The notes beneath the pieces were generated by a model. The model was given only the letters and a program-made list of their open reading frames with translations. It was not told where the DNA came from and did no database searches. 64,000 bases of DNA from Amycolatopsis aidingensis (GTDB taxonomy: Bacteria; Actinomycetota; Actinomycetes; Mycobacteriales; Pseudonocardiaceae). How positions within the stretch are numbered: the first letter of the stretch is position 1; each line of letters starts with the position of its first letter. The translations under genes and the position numbers were made by a program. Location of the stretch: NCBI RefSeq assembly GCF_018885265.1, contig NZ_CP076538.1, positions 2,764,001 through 2,828,000 of the forward strand, written 5' to 3'. This document shows positions 8,681-17,520 of this stretch, in pieces.

Positions 8681-10033
8681 ATGAGCCGACGGAATCGGGA
8701 GAAGCGCGGCGCCAAGGCGAAGGAGCGGGCCCGGCAGCGACGTGGTCCCACTCCGCCGCGAGGCGGCTATGCCGGGGAGGACTGCGATTGCCCGCGCTGT
8801 CGGGGGACCGCGCCGCCCACGGCGGGTGAGCGGGTCGCCACGACGCTGCTCGCGGCGGCGAACGCGCACCTGCACGGTGACCAGTCCGCGCCGGCCGCCT
8901 ACGCCGCGGAGCTCGCGAGCGCCCGGTCCGGCGTCCCGCGGGCGACGCTCTGCGCCGGGGCCGGCCTGGCGTTCGGCTGGGTGCTCGGCGGCCTGTGGGA
9001 ACGCGGCTGGCTGCCGGTCGACCTCTGGCAGGTCACCCGCCGCCGCCTCGATGCCCGCGCGGCCGGGCTGGTCATCGATGCCATCGCGGCCGAACACGCC
9101 CAGTACGCCCCGGCCGGCGTGCACGAGCGATGGGCCGACCAGCTGGGGGAGCTGGAGGCGGTCCGCTGGTGGGACGAGTCCCGCCCGTATCTCGAGCAGT
9201 GGGCCGAGCGCCGGCGTGTCGGCATGGAGCAGGCCGTCGTCACGGTAATCACGCTGCTCGGCCTGCTGGTCTCGCTGCCAGAGCTGCCGCGCATCCTGCC
9301 GCTGCCGGGGACCGCCACCCGGCACGCGGCGGTGACAGGTGTCGACCAGAAGGTGCTGTCCAGGGTCCGCGCGCTGCTGGCCAAGGCGGAGTCCACCGAC
9401 TACCCCGAGGAAGCGGAGGCATTGTCGGCGAAGGCGCAGGAGCTGATGAACCGGCACGCCTTCGAACGTGCGCTGCTCGACGCGGAGACGCATCAGCCGC
9501 AGGTTGCCACCTCCCGCCGGGTCTGGCTGGACAGCCCGTACGCCGACGCCAAGGCGCAGTTGGTGCACGTGATCGCCGAGGCCAACCGGTCGCGCGCGGT
9601 GCACCACGACAAGATCGGCTTCGTTTCGCTGGTCGGCGAGGAGATGGACCTGGAGATCGTCGAGCTGCTGGTCACGTCGCTGCTGGTCCAGGCGACCAAG
9701 GCCATGGTGGCCGAGGGCAGTCAGAAGACCCGCACCGGCGGCTCCCGCACGCGCTCCTTCCGGAAGTCCTTCCTGATCGCGTACGCCGTCCGGATCGGTG
9801 AGCGCCTGACCTCCCAGGAGGCCGCCGCCCGGGACCTCGTGGAGGATCCGCGGCTGCTGCCGGTGCTCGCCGACCGTGGCGAGGCGGTGGACGCCGCGGT
9901 CGACGAGATGTTCGGCGGCTTCCTCTACGAGAAGAAGGCGGGCTTCGTACGGGACGGAGCGGGCTGGGCTGCCGGAAGGGCGGCCGCCGATCTGGCCAGC
10001 CTCGAGCTCGACCGCGGCGCGGTGACCTCCTGA
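8681..10033 (+). CDS. DUF2786 domain-containing protein
   Basis: A 450-residue protein with a very basic N-terminus (MSRRNREKRGAKAKERARQR) and a small CDCPRC motif near residue 35. A DUF2786 region follows in the middle (VLSRVRALLAKAESTDYPEE ... AKAQELMNRHAFERALL), with the usual trailing domain (FLIAYAVRIGERL). The biochemical role of this family is unknown to me. ATG at 8681 is preferred over GTG at 8675 because GACGGAGGGG immediately abuts the GTG but sits at normal distance from the ATG. A possible -10 TACCGT lies at 8637-8642. It stands alone between the small secreted-protein gene and hrcA. Confidence 0.75.
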   Translation: MSRRNREKRGAKAKERARQRRGPTPPRGGYAGEDCDCPRCRGTAPPTAGERVATTLLAAANAHLHGDQSAPAAYAAELASARSGVPRATLCAGAGLAFGWVLGGLWERGWLPVDLWQVTRRRLDARAAGLVIDAIAAEHAQYAPAGVHERWADQLGELEAVRWWDESRPYLEQWAERRRVGMEQAVVTVITLLGLLVSLPELPRILPLPGTATRHAAVTGVDQKVLSRVRALLAKAESTDYPEEAEALSAKAQELMNRHAFERALLDAETHQPQVATSRRVWLDSPYADAKAQLVHVIAEANRSRAVHHDKIGFVSLVGEEMDLEIVELLVTSLLVQATKAMVAEGSQKTRTGGSRTRSFRKSFLIAYAVRIGERLTSQEAAARDLVEDPRLLPVLADRGEAVDAAVDEMFGGFLYEKKAGFVRDGAGWAAGRAAADLASLELDRGAVTS

Positions 10034-10144
10034 GACTCTGCTCCGTTGCTTGCTCGGAACCCGGCCGGGGCCTGGACACGGGTGAAGTCCGTAAACTCGG
10101 GATCGGGCGGCTCCGAGGCCCGGGTCGACGAAACGGAGGTGCGG

Positions 10145-11170
10145 GTGGCCAATACCGACGAGCGACGGTTCGAGGTGCTGCGCGCCATCGTCGCCGACTA
10201 CGTGTCGAACCAAGAGCCGGTTGGCTCGAAGGCCCTGGTCGACCGGCACAATCTCGGTGTGTCCAGCGCCACCGTGCGTAATGACATGGCGGCGCTGGAG
10301 GAGGAGGGCTACATCGCGCAGCCGCACACCAGTGCCGGCCGGATCCCCACCGACAAGGGCTACCGGATGTTCGTCGACCGGCTCTCCGAGATCAAGCCCT
10401 TGAGCACGGCCGAGCGGCGGGCCATCCAGAACTTCCTGGACGGCGCGATCGACCTGGAGGACGTGCTGCGCCGCTCGGTGCGGCTGCTCGCTCAGCTCAC
10501 CCGCCAGGTCGCCGTCGTGCAGTACCCCACACTCACCAATTCCACGGTCCGGCACGTGGAGGTGGTCTCGCTCACCCCGGCCCGGTTGATGCTGGTGCTG
10601 ATCACCGACACCGGGCGGGTGGACCAGCGCGCCGTGGACCTCGGCGACGTGGTGACCGAGGACGGCGTTGCCCGGCTGCGCACGGTGCTGAACTCGGCCC
10701 TGGCGGGGCAACGGCTCGCCGAGGCCGCGGCGAAGGTGGCCGAGTTGCCCGAGCAGGCACCGGCCGAGTTGCGCGACCCGATGACCAGAGTCTGTACGGT
10801 ACTGGTGGAGTCGCTGGTCGAGCACCCGCAGGAAAGGCTGGTGCTCGGCGGCACGGCGAATCTCACCCGCAACGTGGCGGATTTCCCCGGCTCCCTGCGC
10901 CAGGTGCTGGAGGCGCTGGAGGAGCAGGTCGTCGTGCTGAAACTGCTCGCCGCCGCACGGAACCCCGGTGCGGTGACGGTGCGTATCGGCGAGGAAAATG
11001 AAGACGAGCAAATGCGCAGCACCTCGGTGGTGTCGATCGGTTACGGGATGGACGACCTGCTGCTCGGCGGTATGGGGGTGGTCGGTCCGACCCGGATGGA
11101 CTACCCGAGCACGATCGCCGCGGTGCGTGCGGTGGCCAGCTACGTCGGCCAGATCCTGGTCGGCAGCTAG
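10145..11170 (+). CDS. hrcA: Heat-inducible transcription repressor HrcA
   Basis: The 341-residue product begins [20 protein letters not shown] and has the HrcA winged helix ([25 protein letters not shown]) and C-terminal [23 protein letters not shown] region. HrcA represses chaperone operons by binding CIRCE elements. GTG at 10145 has GGAGGT 4 nt upstream and gives the usual length. A possible -10 TAAACT is at 10092-10097. I see no CIRCE inverted repeat in front of it or elsewhere in the window, so its targets are outside. dnaJ follows 41 nt downstream, as in Mycobacterium (Rv2374c-Rv2373c). Confidence 0.95.
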   Translation: MANTDERRFEVLRAIVADYVSNQEPVGSKALVDRHNLGVSSATVRNDMAALEEEGYIAQPHTSAGRIPTDKGYRMFVDRLSEIKPLSTAERRAIQNFLDGAIDLEDVLRRSVRLLAQLTRQVAVVQYPTLTNSTVRHVEVVSLTPARLMLVLITDTGRVDQRAVDLGDVVTEDGVARLRTVLNSALAGQRLAEAAAKVAELPEQAPAELRDPMTRVCTVLVESLVEHPQERLVLGGTANLTRNVADFPGSLRQVLEALEEQVVVLKLLAAARNPGAVTVRIGEENEDEQMRSTSVVSIGYGMDDLLLGGMGVVGPTRMDYPSTIAAVRAVASYVGQILVGS

Positions 11171-11211
11171 CCGGTGCGGTACATGACCAACTGTGGAGGA
11201 TGGCAAGTACG

Positions 11212-12378
11212 GTGGCGAGGGACTACTACGGCACCCTGGGGGTAGCCAAGAACGCGAGTGATCAGGAGATCAAGCGCGCCTACCGGAAGCTCGCGCGGGA
11301 GTTGCACCCGGATGTGAACCCGTCCGAGGACGCCCAACGGCAGTTCGGTGAGGTCACGACCGCATACGAGGTCCTCTCCGACCCGCAGAAGCGCAAGATC
11401 GTCGACCTCGGCGGCGACCCGATGGAGAACGGCGCGAGCGGCGGCGGTGCGCGTGACCCGTTCGCCGGCTTCGGCGGTCTCGGCGACATCATGGACGCCT
11501 TCTTCGGCGCGGCCACCGGCGGTGGCGGCGGCCGCGGCCGTGGCCCGCGCAGCCGGGTGCAGCCGGGCTCCGACGCCCTGATCCGCCTCGGGCTGACCCT
11601 CGAGGAGTGCGCCACCGGCGTGGACAAGGAGATCACGGTCGACACGGCCGTGCTCTGCGACCAATGCCGGGGTGCCGGGAGCGCGGAGGGCGCCACCACG
11701 CAGACCTGTGACACCTGCGGCGGACAGGGCGAGATCCAGTCGGTGCAGCGTTCCTTCCTCGGCCAGGTGGTCACCGCACGGCCGTGCCCGGTCTGCCGGG
11801 GCTTCGGCGAGGTGATCACCAACCCGTGCCGGCAATGCGGTGGTGACGGCAGGGTCCGGGCGCGCCGCGATGTCACCGCCAAGATCCCGCCGGGGGTCGG
11901 CGACGGGATGCGGATCCGGCTGTCCGGCCAGGGCGAGGTGGGCCCCGGCGGCGGGCCCGCGGGCGACCTGTACGTGGAGGTGGACGAGGAACCGCACGAG
12001 GTCTTCCTGCGGCAGGGGCACGATCTGCACTGCAACCTCCGGGTCCCGATGACCACCGCCGCGCTCGGCGCCACCATCCCGATGGAGACGCTGATCGACG
12101 GCGAGCACGAGATCGAGATCGAGCCGGGTACCCAGCCCGGTACCGAGGTCGTGCTCACCGGCAAGGGCATGCCGCGGCTGCGCTCCTCCGGGCGGGTCGA
12201 CGGCCGGGGCGACCTGCACGTGCACATCGACGTGGTGGTGCCGACCAAGCTGGATGAGGGGCAGCAGGAGCTGCTGCGCGAGCTGGCCCAGCGGCGCGGC
12301 GAGGAGTCGGCGCTCTCCGGCAACGGCAGCAAGCACGGCGGGCTGTTCTCCAAGCTGCGCGCCAAGAGCCACCGCTAG
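11212..12378 (+). CDS. dnaJ: Chaperone protein DnaJ (DnaJ2 type)
   Basis: A type I J-protein: J domain with HPD ([11 protein letters not shown]), a Gly/Phe-rich linker, and four zinc-binding repeats ([32 protein letters not shown]). The C-terminal substrate-binding domains follow. It stimulates DnaK ATPase and presents unfolded clients. The GTG at 11212 ([11 protein letters not shown]) matches the conserved family start and gives 388 residues. The ATG at 11200 adds four residues but directly abuts the GGAGG, leaving no spacing. It sits between hrcA and rsmE, the same order as Rv2373c. Confidence 0.95.
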   Translation: MARDYYGTLGVAKNASDQEIKRAYRKLARELHPDVNPSEDAQRQFGEVTTAYEVLSDPQKRKIVDLGGDPMENGASGGGARDPFAGFGGLGDIMDAFFGAATGGGGGRGRGPRSRVQPGSDALIRLGLTLEECATGVDKEITVDTAVLCDQCRGAGSAEGATTQTCDTCGGQGEIQSVQRSFLGQVVTARPCPVCRGFGEVITNPCRQCGGDGRVRARRDVTAKIPPGVGDGMRIRLSGQGEVGPGGGPAGDLYVEVDEEPHEVFLRQGHDLHCNLRVPMTTAALGATIPMETLIDGEHEIEIEPGTQPGTEVVLTGKGMPRLRSSGRVDGRGDLHVHIDVVVPTKLDEGQQELLRELAQRRGEESALSGNGSKHGGLFSKLRAKSHR

Positions 12379-12379
12379 C

Positions 12380-13153
12380 GTGCCGGACAGCACGCCGCCG
12401 CTGTTCCTGGTGGCCGAGCTTCCCGCGGGGGAGCGGACCGTGCTGACCGGCGAGGAGGCCCGGCACGCAGGCACGGTGCGGCGCACCCGTGCCGGGGAAC
12501 GACTGGCCCTCTCCGACGGCACGGGCGGGATCGCCTACTGCGTGGTCGAAGCCGTCCGGGCCGGCCGCGAGCCCGAACTCGAGCTACGGGTGGAACGGCG
12601 TGCGGTGCAGCCCGCTCCTGCCCTGCGGGTCACCGTCGCACAAGCGTTGATCAAGGGCGACCGCGGGGAACTGGCCGTCGAGCTGGCCACCGAGGCCGGG
12701 GTGGACGCCCTGCTGCCCTGGCGGGCCGCCCGGTGCGTGGCCAGATGGGACGAGGGGCCCCGCGGCGCCAAGGCGCTGGCCCGATGGCGCGGCACCGTCC
12801 GCTCCGCGGCCAAACAGGCCCGCCGGGCCCGGGTGCCGGAGGTCGGCGAGCCGGTGGACACCCCGGCACTGGCCGCGGCCGTACGCCGGGCCACCCGGGC
12901 TCTGATCCTGGACGCCGGGGCACCGCACTCGATTGCGGGCACCCCTTTGCCCGAATCCGGTGAGCTGCTGGTGATCGTGGGACCCGAGGGCGGCATCGCG
13001 CCGGAGGAGACGAAACTGCTGGTCGAAGCCGGTGCCGAAGGGGTGCGGCTCGGCCCTTCGGTGCTGCGGGCCTCCACCGCGGCCGCGGTTACGCTCGGTG
13101 CGCTCGGGGCGCTCACCACTCGATGGGAGTACACTGACAGTGCGCCCGAGTAG
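12380..13153 (+). CDS. rsmE: 16S rRNA (uracil-1498-N3)-methyltransferase RsmE
   Basis: A 257-residue SPOUT-class methyltransferase. The knotted SAM-binding region is visible as VIVGPEGGIAPEE ... LGPSVLRASTAAA. The N-terminal PUA-like part carries LTGEEARHAGTVRRTRAGE. It methylates U1498 of 16S rRNA in the small ribosomal subunit. GTG at 12380 follows the dnaJ stop by one nucleotide, so translation is probably coupled. After it comes a gene-free stretch of about 520 nt. Confidence 0.93.
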   Translation: MPDSTPPLFLVAELPAGERTVLTGEEARHAGTVRRTRAGERLALSDGTGGIAYCVVEAVRAGREPELELRVERRAVQPAPALRVTVAQALIKGDRGELAVELATEAGVDALLPWRAARCVARWDEGPRGAKALARWRGTVRSAAKQARRARVPEVGEPVDTPALAAAVRRATRALILDAGAPHSIAGTPLPESGELLVIVGPEGGIAPEETKLLVEAGAEGVRLGPSVLRASTAAAVTLGALGALTTRWEYTDSAPE

Positions 13154-13286
13154 CGTTAATCTTCGGAACCCGGAAAATTTTCTAGGCCATTTCGGGTGGG
13201 GTGGTGGCGCGATCCCGGGGGCAGCCGTTACTCTCGTTAATTAACACGCCACACACGGTTGGCGCACCGGGGGACAAACCCTCCGG

Positions 13287-13390
13287 TATGCTCGGCCTAG
13301 TGGCGAAGCCCCGCCGGACACCTCCCCCCTCGGTCCGGCGGAGCCGCGGTGGCGGTGGAGCGACCCCCAGGCTTCACCGCCCCGCGGCGG
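13287..13390 (+). ncRNA. Candidate small RNA with two C-rich hairpin loops (6C-like), with -10 box
   Basis: Two adjacent hairpins lie in the gap after rsmE. The first pairs CCGCCGGAC (13311-13319) with GTCCGGCGG (13333-13341) around a 13-nt loop with six Cs in a row. The second pairs 13344-13357 with 13375-13387, one T bulged, around a loop with five Cs. A TATGCT -10 box (13287-13292) would start transcription near 13299. Two consecutive stem-loops with runs of cytosine are the hallmark of the actinobacterial 6C RNA. The first loop also contains CACCTCC, identical to the anti-Shine-Dalgarno core. The promoter and the family assignment are inferences. Confidence 0.5.
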
Positions 13391-13434
13391 TCTAGTCGCT
13401 TACCAGTTCCCTCTTGGGTGGTGAAGTGTGTTTT

Positions 13435-13454
13435 CTGGGGGGCGAGCCCCCCAG
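13435..13454. terminator. G6/C6 hairpin with CGAG loop
   Basis: CTGGGGGG (13435-13442) pairs perfectly with CCCCCCAG (13447-13454) around CGAG, preceded by TTTT and followed by ACCCCC. It may end the small-RNA transcript upstream or be part of the neighbouring repeat region. The G6 run could also pair with the C6 loop of the small-RNA candidate. Confidence 0.45.
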
Positions 13455-13502
13455 ACCCCCACGACCGCCCCACGGCTCGTTGGAATAACGGGTTACGTGT
13501 AT

Positions 13503-13633
13503 GTGGACGGCCAATGCGCGGTTGTGGCGGGCAAACGCGTGGATGTGGCGGGCAAACACGGCGGGGCGGTGTGTTTGCCGTTCCCGCGCACGCTTTGGCC
13601 CTCCACGCGCACGCGTTGGCCGTTGGCGTACAT
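13503..13633. repeat. 21-nt units, three direct then three inverted, forming a large imperfect palindrome
   Basis: Three direct 21-nt units (13503-13523, 13524-13544, 13545-13565) share GTGG..GGC.AA. After a 5-nt gap come three units of the same length (13571-13591, 13592-13612, 13613-13633) that resemble them on the opposite strand (GCAAACAC opposite GTGTTTGC near the centre). The rest of 13154-13674 holds an AT-richer patch at 13160-13260 (TTAATTAA at 13235-13244), the small-RNA candidate and the G6/C6 hairpin. I see no protein-coding gene in it. Confidence 0.65.
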
Positions 13634-13661
13634 GGGTGGCGCGGTGGGCGGCACCGGGTTC

Positions 13662-13667
13662 TAGGCT
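13662..13667 (+). promoter_or_regulatory. -10 box TAGGCT, leaderless promoter of the HIT gene
   Basis: TAGGCT ends 7 nt before the ATG at 13675 and there is no Shine-Dalgarno sequence. This is the arrangement of actinobacterial leaderless genes. Confidence 0.6.
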
Positions 13668-13674
13668 CTGGGCC

Positions 13675-14052
13675 ATGAGTGAAGCGGAGAACCTGTTCGA
13701 GCGGATCATCGCTCGGGAGATCCCGGCCGACATCGTGCACGAGACCCCCAACACCCTGGCGTTCCGGGACATCAACCCGCAGGCGAAGACGCATGTGCTG
13801 GTGGTGCCGAAAACCCGCTACCGCAACGTGGCCGAACTCGCCGCCGAGCCGGAGCTGCTGGCCGAGGTGATCACCACTGCGCGCGCCGTGGCGGAGCTGG
13901 AAGGCATCGTGGACTCCGGATACCGGGTGGTGTTCAACACCGAGCGGGACGCCGGGCAGACCGTCTTCCACGTGCACGCGCACGTCCTCGGCGGGGAACA
14001 GCTCGGCTTCTTCGGACGTTACGAGGGAAGGGGCAACCCACACGACGGGTAA
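13675..14052 (+). CDS. HIT family (HinT-like) nucleotide hydrolase
   Basis: A 125-residue histidine-triad protein with the active-site HVHAHV motif near the C-terminus and the typical N-terminal FERIIAREIPADIVHETPN. HinT proteins hydrolyse purine nucleoside phosphoramidates and related adducts. ATG at 13675 is likely the first base of a leaderless mRNA, with TAGGCT 7 nt upstream. It precedes phoH, as HIT genes do in other actinobacteria. The true substrate cannot be read from sequence. Confidence 0.9.
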   Translation: MSEAENLFERIIAREIPADIVHETPNTLAFRDINPQAKTHVLVVPKTRYRNVAELAAEPELLAEVITTARAVAELEGIVDSGYRVVFNTERDAGQTVFHVHAHVLGGEQLGFFGRYEGRGNPHDG

Positions 14053-14147
14053 TCGCCTGCCCTTCGCCCCCGGTACCGTTAGCATCGGGGGCGTTCAAGA
14101 CCAGACCCGACGAGCAGCGAACGCGCAGAAAGCAGGCCCGAGCGCAC

Positions 14148-15215
14148 GTGGCCGGTACCGCACAGGGTGGAGCCGCCCGACCCGACCTCCCCGAGGGCGT
14201 CCCACCGCAGGCGACCGAGGCGGTCGTCCAGTCCGCACAGTCCAAGTTCCCCGTTCCCGAGACGGCCCTGCTCCCGTTGCTGGGCTCGCGCGACCAGAAC
14301 CTCCGGGTGGCCGAGGATCTGCTCGACGCCGACGTGCACGTGCGGGGAAACGAAGTCACCCTCACCGGCGCACCGGCCGATGTCGCCTTCGCCGAACGGG
14401 TGTTCGCCGAGCTGGTGACCCTGGCCGGACGCGGCCAGGAGGTCGGCCCGGACGCCGTACGGCGCACCGTGTCGATGCTTTCCGCAGGTGGCGCCGAGGC
14501 ACCCTCCGAGGTGCTCAGCATGGACATCCTGTCCCGCAGGGGGCGGACCATCCGGCCGAAGACGCTGAACCAGAAGCGGTACGTCGAGGCGATCGACGGG
14601 CACACCGTGGTGTTCGGCATCGGGCCCGCGGGCACCGGTAAGACCTACCTCGCCATGGCGAAGGCCGTGCAGTCCCTGCAGGCCAAGCAGGTGAACCGGA
14701 TTGTGCTCACCCGGCCCGCGGTCGAGGCTGGGGAGCGGCTGGGTTACCTGCCCGGCACGCTGTACGAGAAGATCGACCCGTACCTGCGGCCGCTCTACGA
14801 CGCCCTGCACGACATGGTGGACCCCGAGTCCATCCCACGGCTGATGCAGGCCGGCACGATCGAGATCGCCCCGCTGGCCTACATGCGCGGGCGCACCCTG
14901 AACGACGCCTTCATCATCCTGGACGAGGCGCAGAACACCACCCCGGAACAGATGAAGATGTTCCTCACCCGGCTCGGGTTCGGATCGAAGGTCGTGGTCA
15001 CCGGCGACGTCACCCAGGTCGACCTGCCCAGCGGGCAGCGCAGCGGCCTGCGGATCGTGCAGGAGATCCTGGACGGCGTGGACGACCTGAACTTCACCAA
15101 CCTCACCAGTGAGGACGTGGTGCGGCACAAGCTGGTCGGCGACATCGTGGACGCCTACGAGAAATGGCAGGCGACCAACGAGGAGCCCGGCAACGGGTGG
15201 AAGGGCCGGCGGTGA
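14148..15215 (+). CDS. phoH: PhoH family ATPase
   Basis: A 355-residue PhoH-like protein. The N-terminal KH-like part is about 30-110. The P-loop ATPase has Walker [14 protein letters not shown] and Walker [16 protein letters not shown]. PhoH proteins are predicted RNA-linked ATPases/helicases, and their steady neighbour is ybeY, whose GTG start overlaps the stop here by GTGA. GTG at 14148 lacks a strong Shine-Dalgarno sequence. A TAGCAT -10 candidate lies about 65 nt upstream, so a somewhat different start is possible. Order matches Rv2368c-Rv2367c. Confidence 0.92.
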   Translation: MAGTAQGGAARPDLPEGVPPQATEAVVQSAQSKFPVPETALLPLLGSRDQNLRVAEDLLDADVHVRGNEVTLTGAPADVAFAERVFAELVTLAGRGQEVGPDAVRRTVSMLSAGGAEAPSEVLSMDILSRRGRTIRPKTLNQKRYVEAIDGHTVVFGIGPAGTGKTYLAMAKAVQSLQAKQVNRIVLTRPAVEAGERLGYLPGTLYEKIDPYLRPLYDALHDMVDPESIPRLMQAGTIEIAPLAYMRGRTLNDAFIILDEAQNTTPEQMKMFLTRLGFGSKVVVTGDVTQVDLPSGQRSGLRIVQEILDGVDDLNFTNLTSEDVVRHKLVGDIVDAYEKWQATNEEPGNGWKGRR

Positions 15216-15763
15216 GTATCGAGATCGCCAATGAGTCCGGGATGCGGCTGGACGAGGCCTCGATCGTGTCCGCGGCGCGGTTCGCGCTGGACAAGATGGA
15301 GGTCAGCCCGCAGGCCGAGCTTTCGGTCCTGCTGGTCACCCTGGACGTGATGGAAGACCTGCACGAACGCTGGATGGACCTGCCAGGGCCCACCGACGTG
15401 ATGGCCTTTCCGATGGACGAGCTGGAGTCCACCCGCAGGCCGGACGCGGCCGAGGCCTCGCCCGCGCTGCTCGGGGACATCGTGCTCTGCCCAGCCTTCG
15501 CCAAAGACCAGGCGCGCACCGCGGGCCACTCGCTGGCCGATGAGATGCATCTGCTCACCGTGCACGGGGTGCTGCACCTGCTCGGATACGACCACGCCGA
15601 GCCCGCCGAGGAACGCGAGATGTTCGGCCTGCAGAAGCGCATCCTCGCCGAGTTCCAGACCGCGGCCAGGGCGGCACGGCAGCGGGACGCGCAGCGCAGC
15701 GCGGATGACCGCCTGCTCGGCACCGCGGGCCTGGACGGCGCCCCCGCGGATCCCACCTCCTAG
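15212..15763 (+). CDS. ybeY: Endoribonuclease YbeY (rRNA maturation factor)
   Basis: A 183-residue zinc-dependent RNase with the signature [11 protein letters not shown], in which three histidines bind zinc. It acts in 16S rRNA 3' maturation and ribosome quality control. The C-terminus after [15 protein letters not shown] is a longer, low-complexity tail of about 45 residues. GTG at 15212 overlaps the phoH stop (GTGA), so the pair is coupled. The CNNM gene starts 8 nt after its stop. Confidence 0.94.
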   Translation: MSIEIANESGMRLDEASIVSAARFALDKMEVSPQAELSVLLVTLDVMEDLHERWMDLPGPTDVMAFPMDELESTRRPDAAEASPALLGDIVLCPAFAKDQARTAGHSLADEMHLLTVHGVLHLLGYDHAEPAEEREMFGLQKRILAEFQTAARAARQRDAQRSADDRLLGTAGLDGAPADPTS

Positions 15764-15771
15764 GCGGTGCC

Positions 15772-17145
15772 GTGACCGACTCCACGCCATTGCTGCTCAT
15801 CGCCGTGGTGCTGGTCCTGCTGGGCAGCGTGTTCGCGGCGGCCGACGCCGCGGTGAGCACGGTGTCCCGGGCCAGGGCCGACGGGCTGGTGCGGCTCGGC
15901 CGCTTCGGCGCGCGCCAGCTCTCCCTGGTGATCGACGAACGCAGGCGGCACATCAACCTGTTGCTGCTGCTGCGCACCACCTGCGAACTCACCGCGACTG
16001 TGCTGGTCACCCTGGTGTTCGTGGACTGGATCGAACCGGCATGGCTGGCCGTGCTGGTGGCCGTGCTGGTCATGGTGGTGCTCAGCTACGTGGTCATCGG
16101 GGTCGGGCCGCGTACGGTCGGCCGCCAGCACCCCTACCGGGTCGGGCTGCTGGTCGCGGGGCCGGTCCGGGTACTCGGCTCCGTCCTCGGGCCGCTGAGC
16201 AAGCTGCTGATCCTGCTCGGTAACGCGATCACCCCCGGCAAGGGCTTCCGGGAGGGGCCGTTCAGTTCCGAGATCGAGCTGCGCGAACTGGTCGACCTCG
16301 CCGAGCAACGCGGGGTGGTGGGCACCGACGAGCGGGAGATGATCCACTCGGTGTTCGAGCTGGGCGACACGGTGGCCCGCGAGGTCATGGTGCCGCGCAC
16401 CGAGATCGTCTGGATCGAGCAGACCAAGACCGTCCGGCAGGCGCTTGCGCTCTCCCTGCGCACCGGGTTCACCCGGGTACCGGTGATCAGTGAGTCGGTG
16501 GACGACATCGTCGGCGTGGTCAACCTCAAGGACCTGGTGCAGGCCTATCTCGCCGAGGGCGGTTCCAGCAGGCCGGTACAGGAGCTGATGAACCCGGCGG
16601 GCTACGTGCCGGACTCCAAGCGGCTGGACGAGCTGCTCAAGGACATGCAGCGCTCCCGCAACCACATGGCGATCGCGGTGGACGAGTACGGTGGCACGGC
16701 CGGGCTGCTGACCATCGAGGACATCCTGGAGGAGATCGTCGGCGAGATCACCGACGAGTCCGACACCGAGGAACGCCCGCCGGTGGAGTACCTGGACGAG
16801 CGCTCGGTGCGGGTGTCGGCCCGGCTCGGCGCGAGTGACCTCGGCGAGCTGTACGGGGTCGAGCTGGAGGACCACGACGTGGAGACGGTCAGCGGGCTGC
16901 TCGCGCAACGGCTCGGTAGGGTGCCCCTGCCCGGCGCCGAAGCCGAGGTGGCCGGCCTGCGCCTGCATGCGGAGGGCGGCAAGGACCGGAGGGGCCGGAT
17001 GCGGATCACCACCGTGGTCGTGCGGCCCTGCGACGACAGCATCACCGGTCCGCGGATCCGGCTGGACACCGCGAACTCCCGCCAGGGAGCCGGGACGGCC
17101 GTGGCCGAACACGACGAACGAGACAGGAATGTCGACCATGCCTGA
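15772..17145 (+). CDS. CNNM/CorC-type membrane protein with CBS domains
   Basis: A 457-residue hemolysin-C family protein. The N-terminal membrane domain has several helices ([53 protein letters not shown]). A CBS-domain pair follows at about 205-330 ([13 protein letters not shown] ... [20 protein letters not shown]), then the C-terminal CorC_HlyC domain. Family members are linked to Mg/Co efflux or membrane integrity. Start GTG is 8 nt after ybeY. Order matches Rv2366c. Confidence 0.9.
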   Translation: MTDSTPLLLIAVVLVLLGSVFAAADAAVSTVSRARADGLVRLGRFGARQLSLVIDERRRHINLLLLLRTTCELTATVLVTLVFVDWIEPAWLAVLVAVLVMVVLSYVVIGVGPRTVGRQHPYRVGLLVAGPVRVLGSVLGPLSKLLILLGNAITPGKGFREGPFSSEIELRELVDLAEQRGVVGTDEREMIHSVFELGDTVAREVMVPRTEIVWIEQTKTVRQALALSLRTGFTRVPVISESVDDIVGVVNLKDLVQAYLAEGGSSRPVQELMNPAGYVPDSKRLDELLKDMQRSRNHMAIAVDEYGGTAGLLTIEDILEEIVGEITDESDTEERPPVEYLDERSVRVSARLGASDLGELYGVELEDHDVETVSGLLAQRLGRVPLPGAEAEVAGLRLHAEGGKDRRGRMRITTVVVRPCDDSITGPRIRLDTANSRQGAGTAVAEHDERDRNVDHA

Positions 17146-17181
17146 AAGCGCACGGCGAGGCCGGGCGCACGAGTTGCGAAG

Positions 17182-17520
17182 GTGACGATGGATCCCGAGG
17201 ACGAGAAGCTCGTGACGCTGGCCAGGTCGGCGCGCGCCAGGAACCAGGCCGCCGAGGGTGCCGCGGTACGGGACACCGACGGCCGGACCTACGCCGCGAC
17301 CACGGTCCGGCTCCGCTCCTTCGCGCTGACCGCGCTGCAGGCCGCGGTGGCCGCCGCCGTCTCGAGCGGGGCGGAGAACCTGGAGGCCGCGGCGATCGTC
17401 ACCGACGAGCCCCTGTTCGACCAGGCCTCCGTGCATGCCGTGCGCGACATCGCCGAGAAGGCGCCCATCTACCGCGCCGACTCGTCCGGATCGGTGCAGG
17501 AGGTCCTGCGCCAGTCGTGA
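17182..17520 (+). CDS. Cytidine-deaminase-like protein lacking zinc ligands
   Basis: A 112-residue protein in the place of Rv2365c, between the CNNM gene and era. The sequence AVRDTDGRTYAATTV ... LTALQAAVAAAVSSGAENLEAAAIVTD resembles the core of small cytidine deaminases. The zinc-binding C/HAE and PCxxC motifs are absent, so it is unlikely to be an active deaminase. GTG at 17182 is used; ATG at 17188 is an alternative. The stop overlaps the era start (GTGA at 17517-17520). Function unknown; a structural or regulatory role next to Era is possible. Confidence 0.8.
   Translation: MTMDPEDEKLVTLARSARARNQAAEGAAVRDTDGRTYAATTVRLRSFALTALQAAVAAAVSSGAENLEAAAIVTDEPLFDQASVHAVRDIAEKAPIYRADSSGSVQEVLRQS

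Noticed and set aside
10034..10144. CIRCE element upstream of hrcA
   Set aside because: No TTAGCACTC / GAGTGCTAA inverted repeat is present in this gap.
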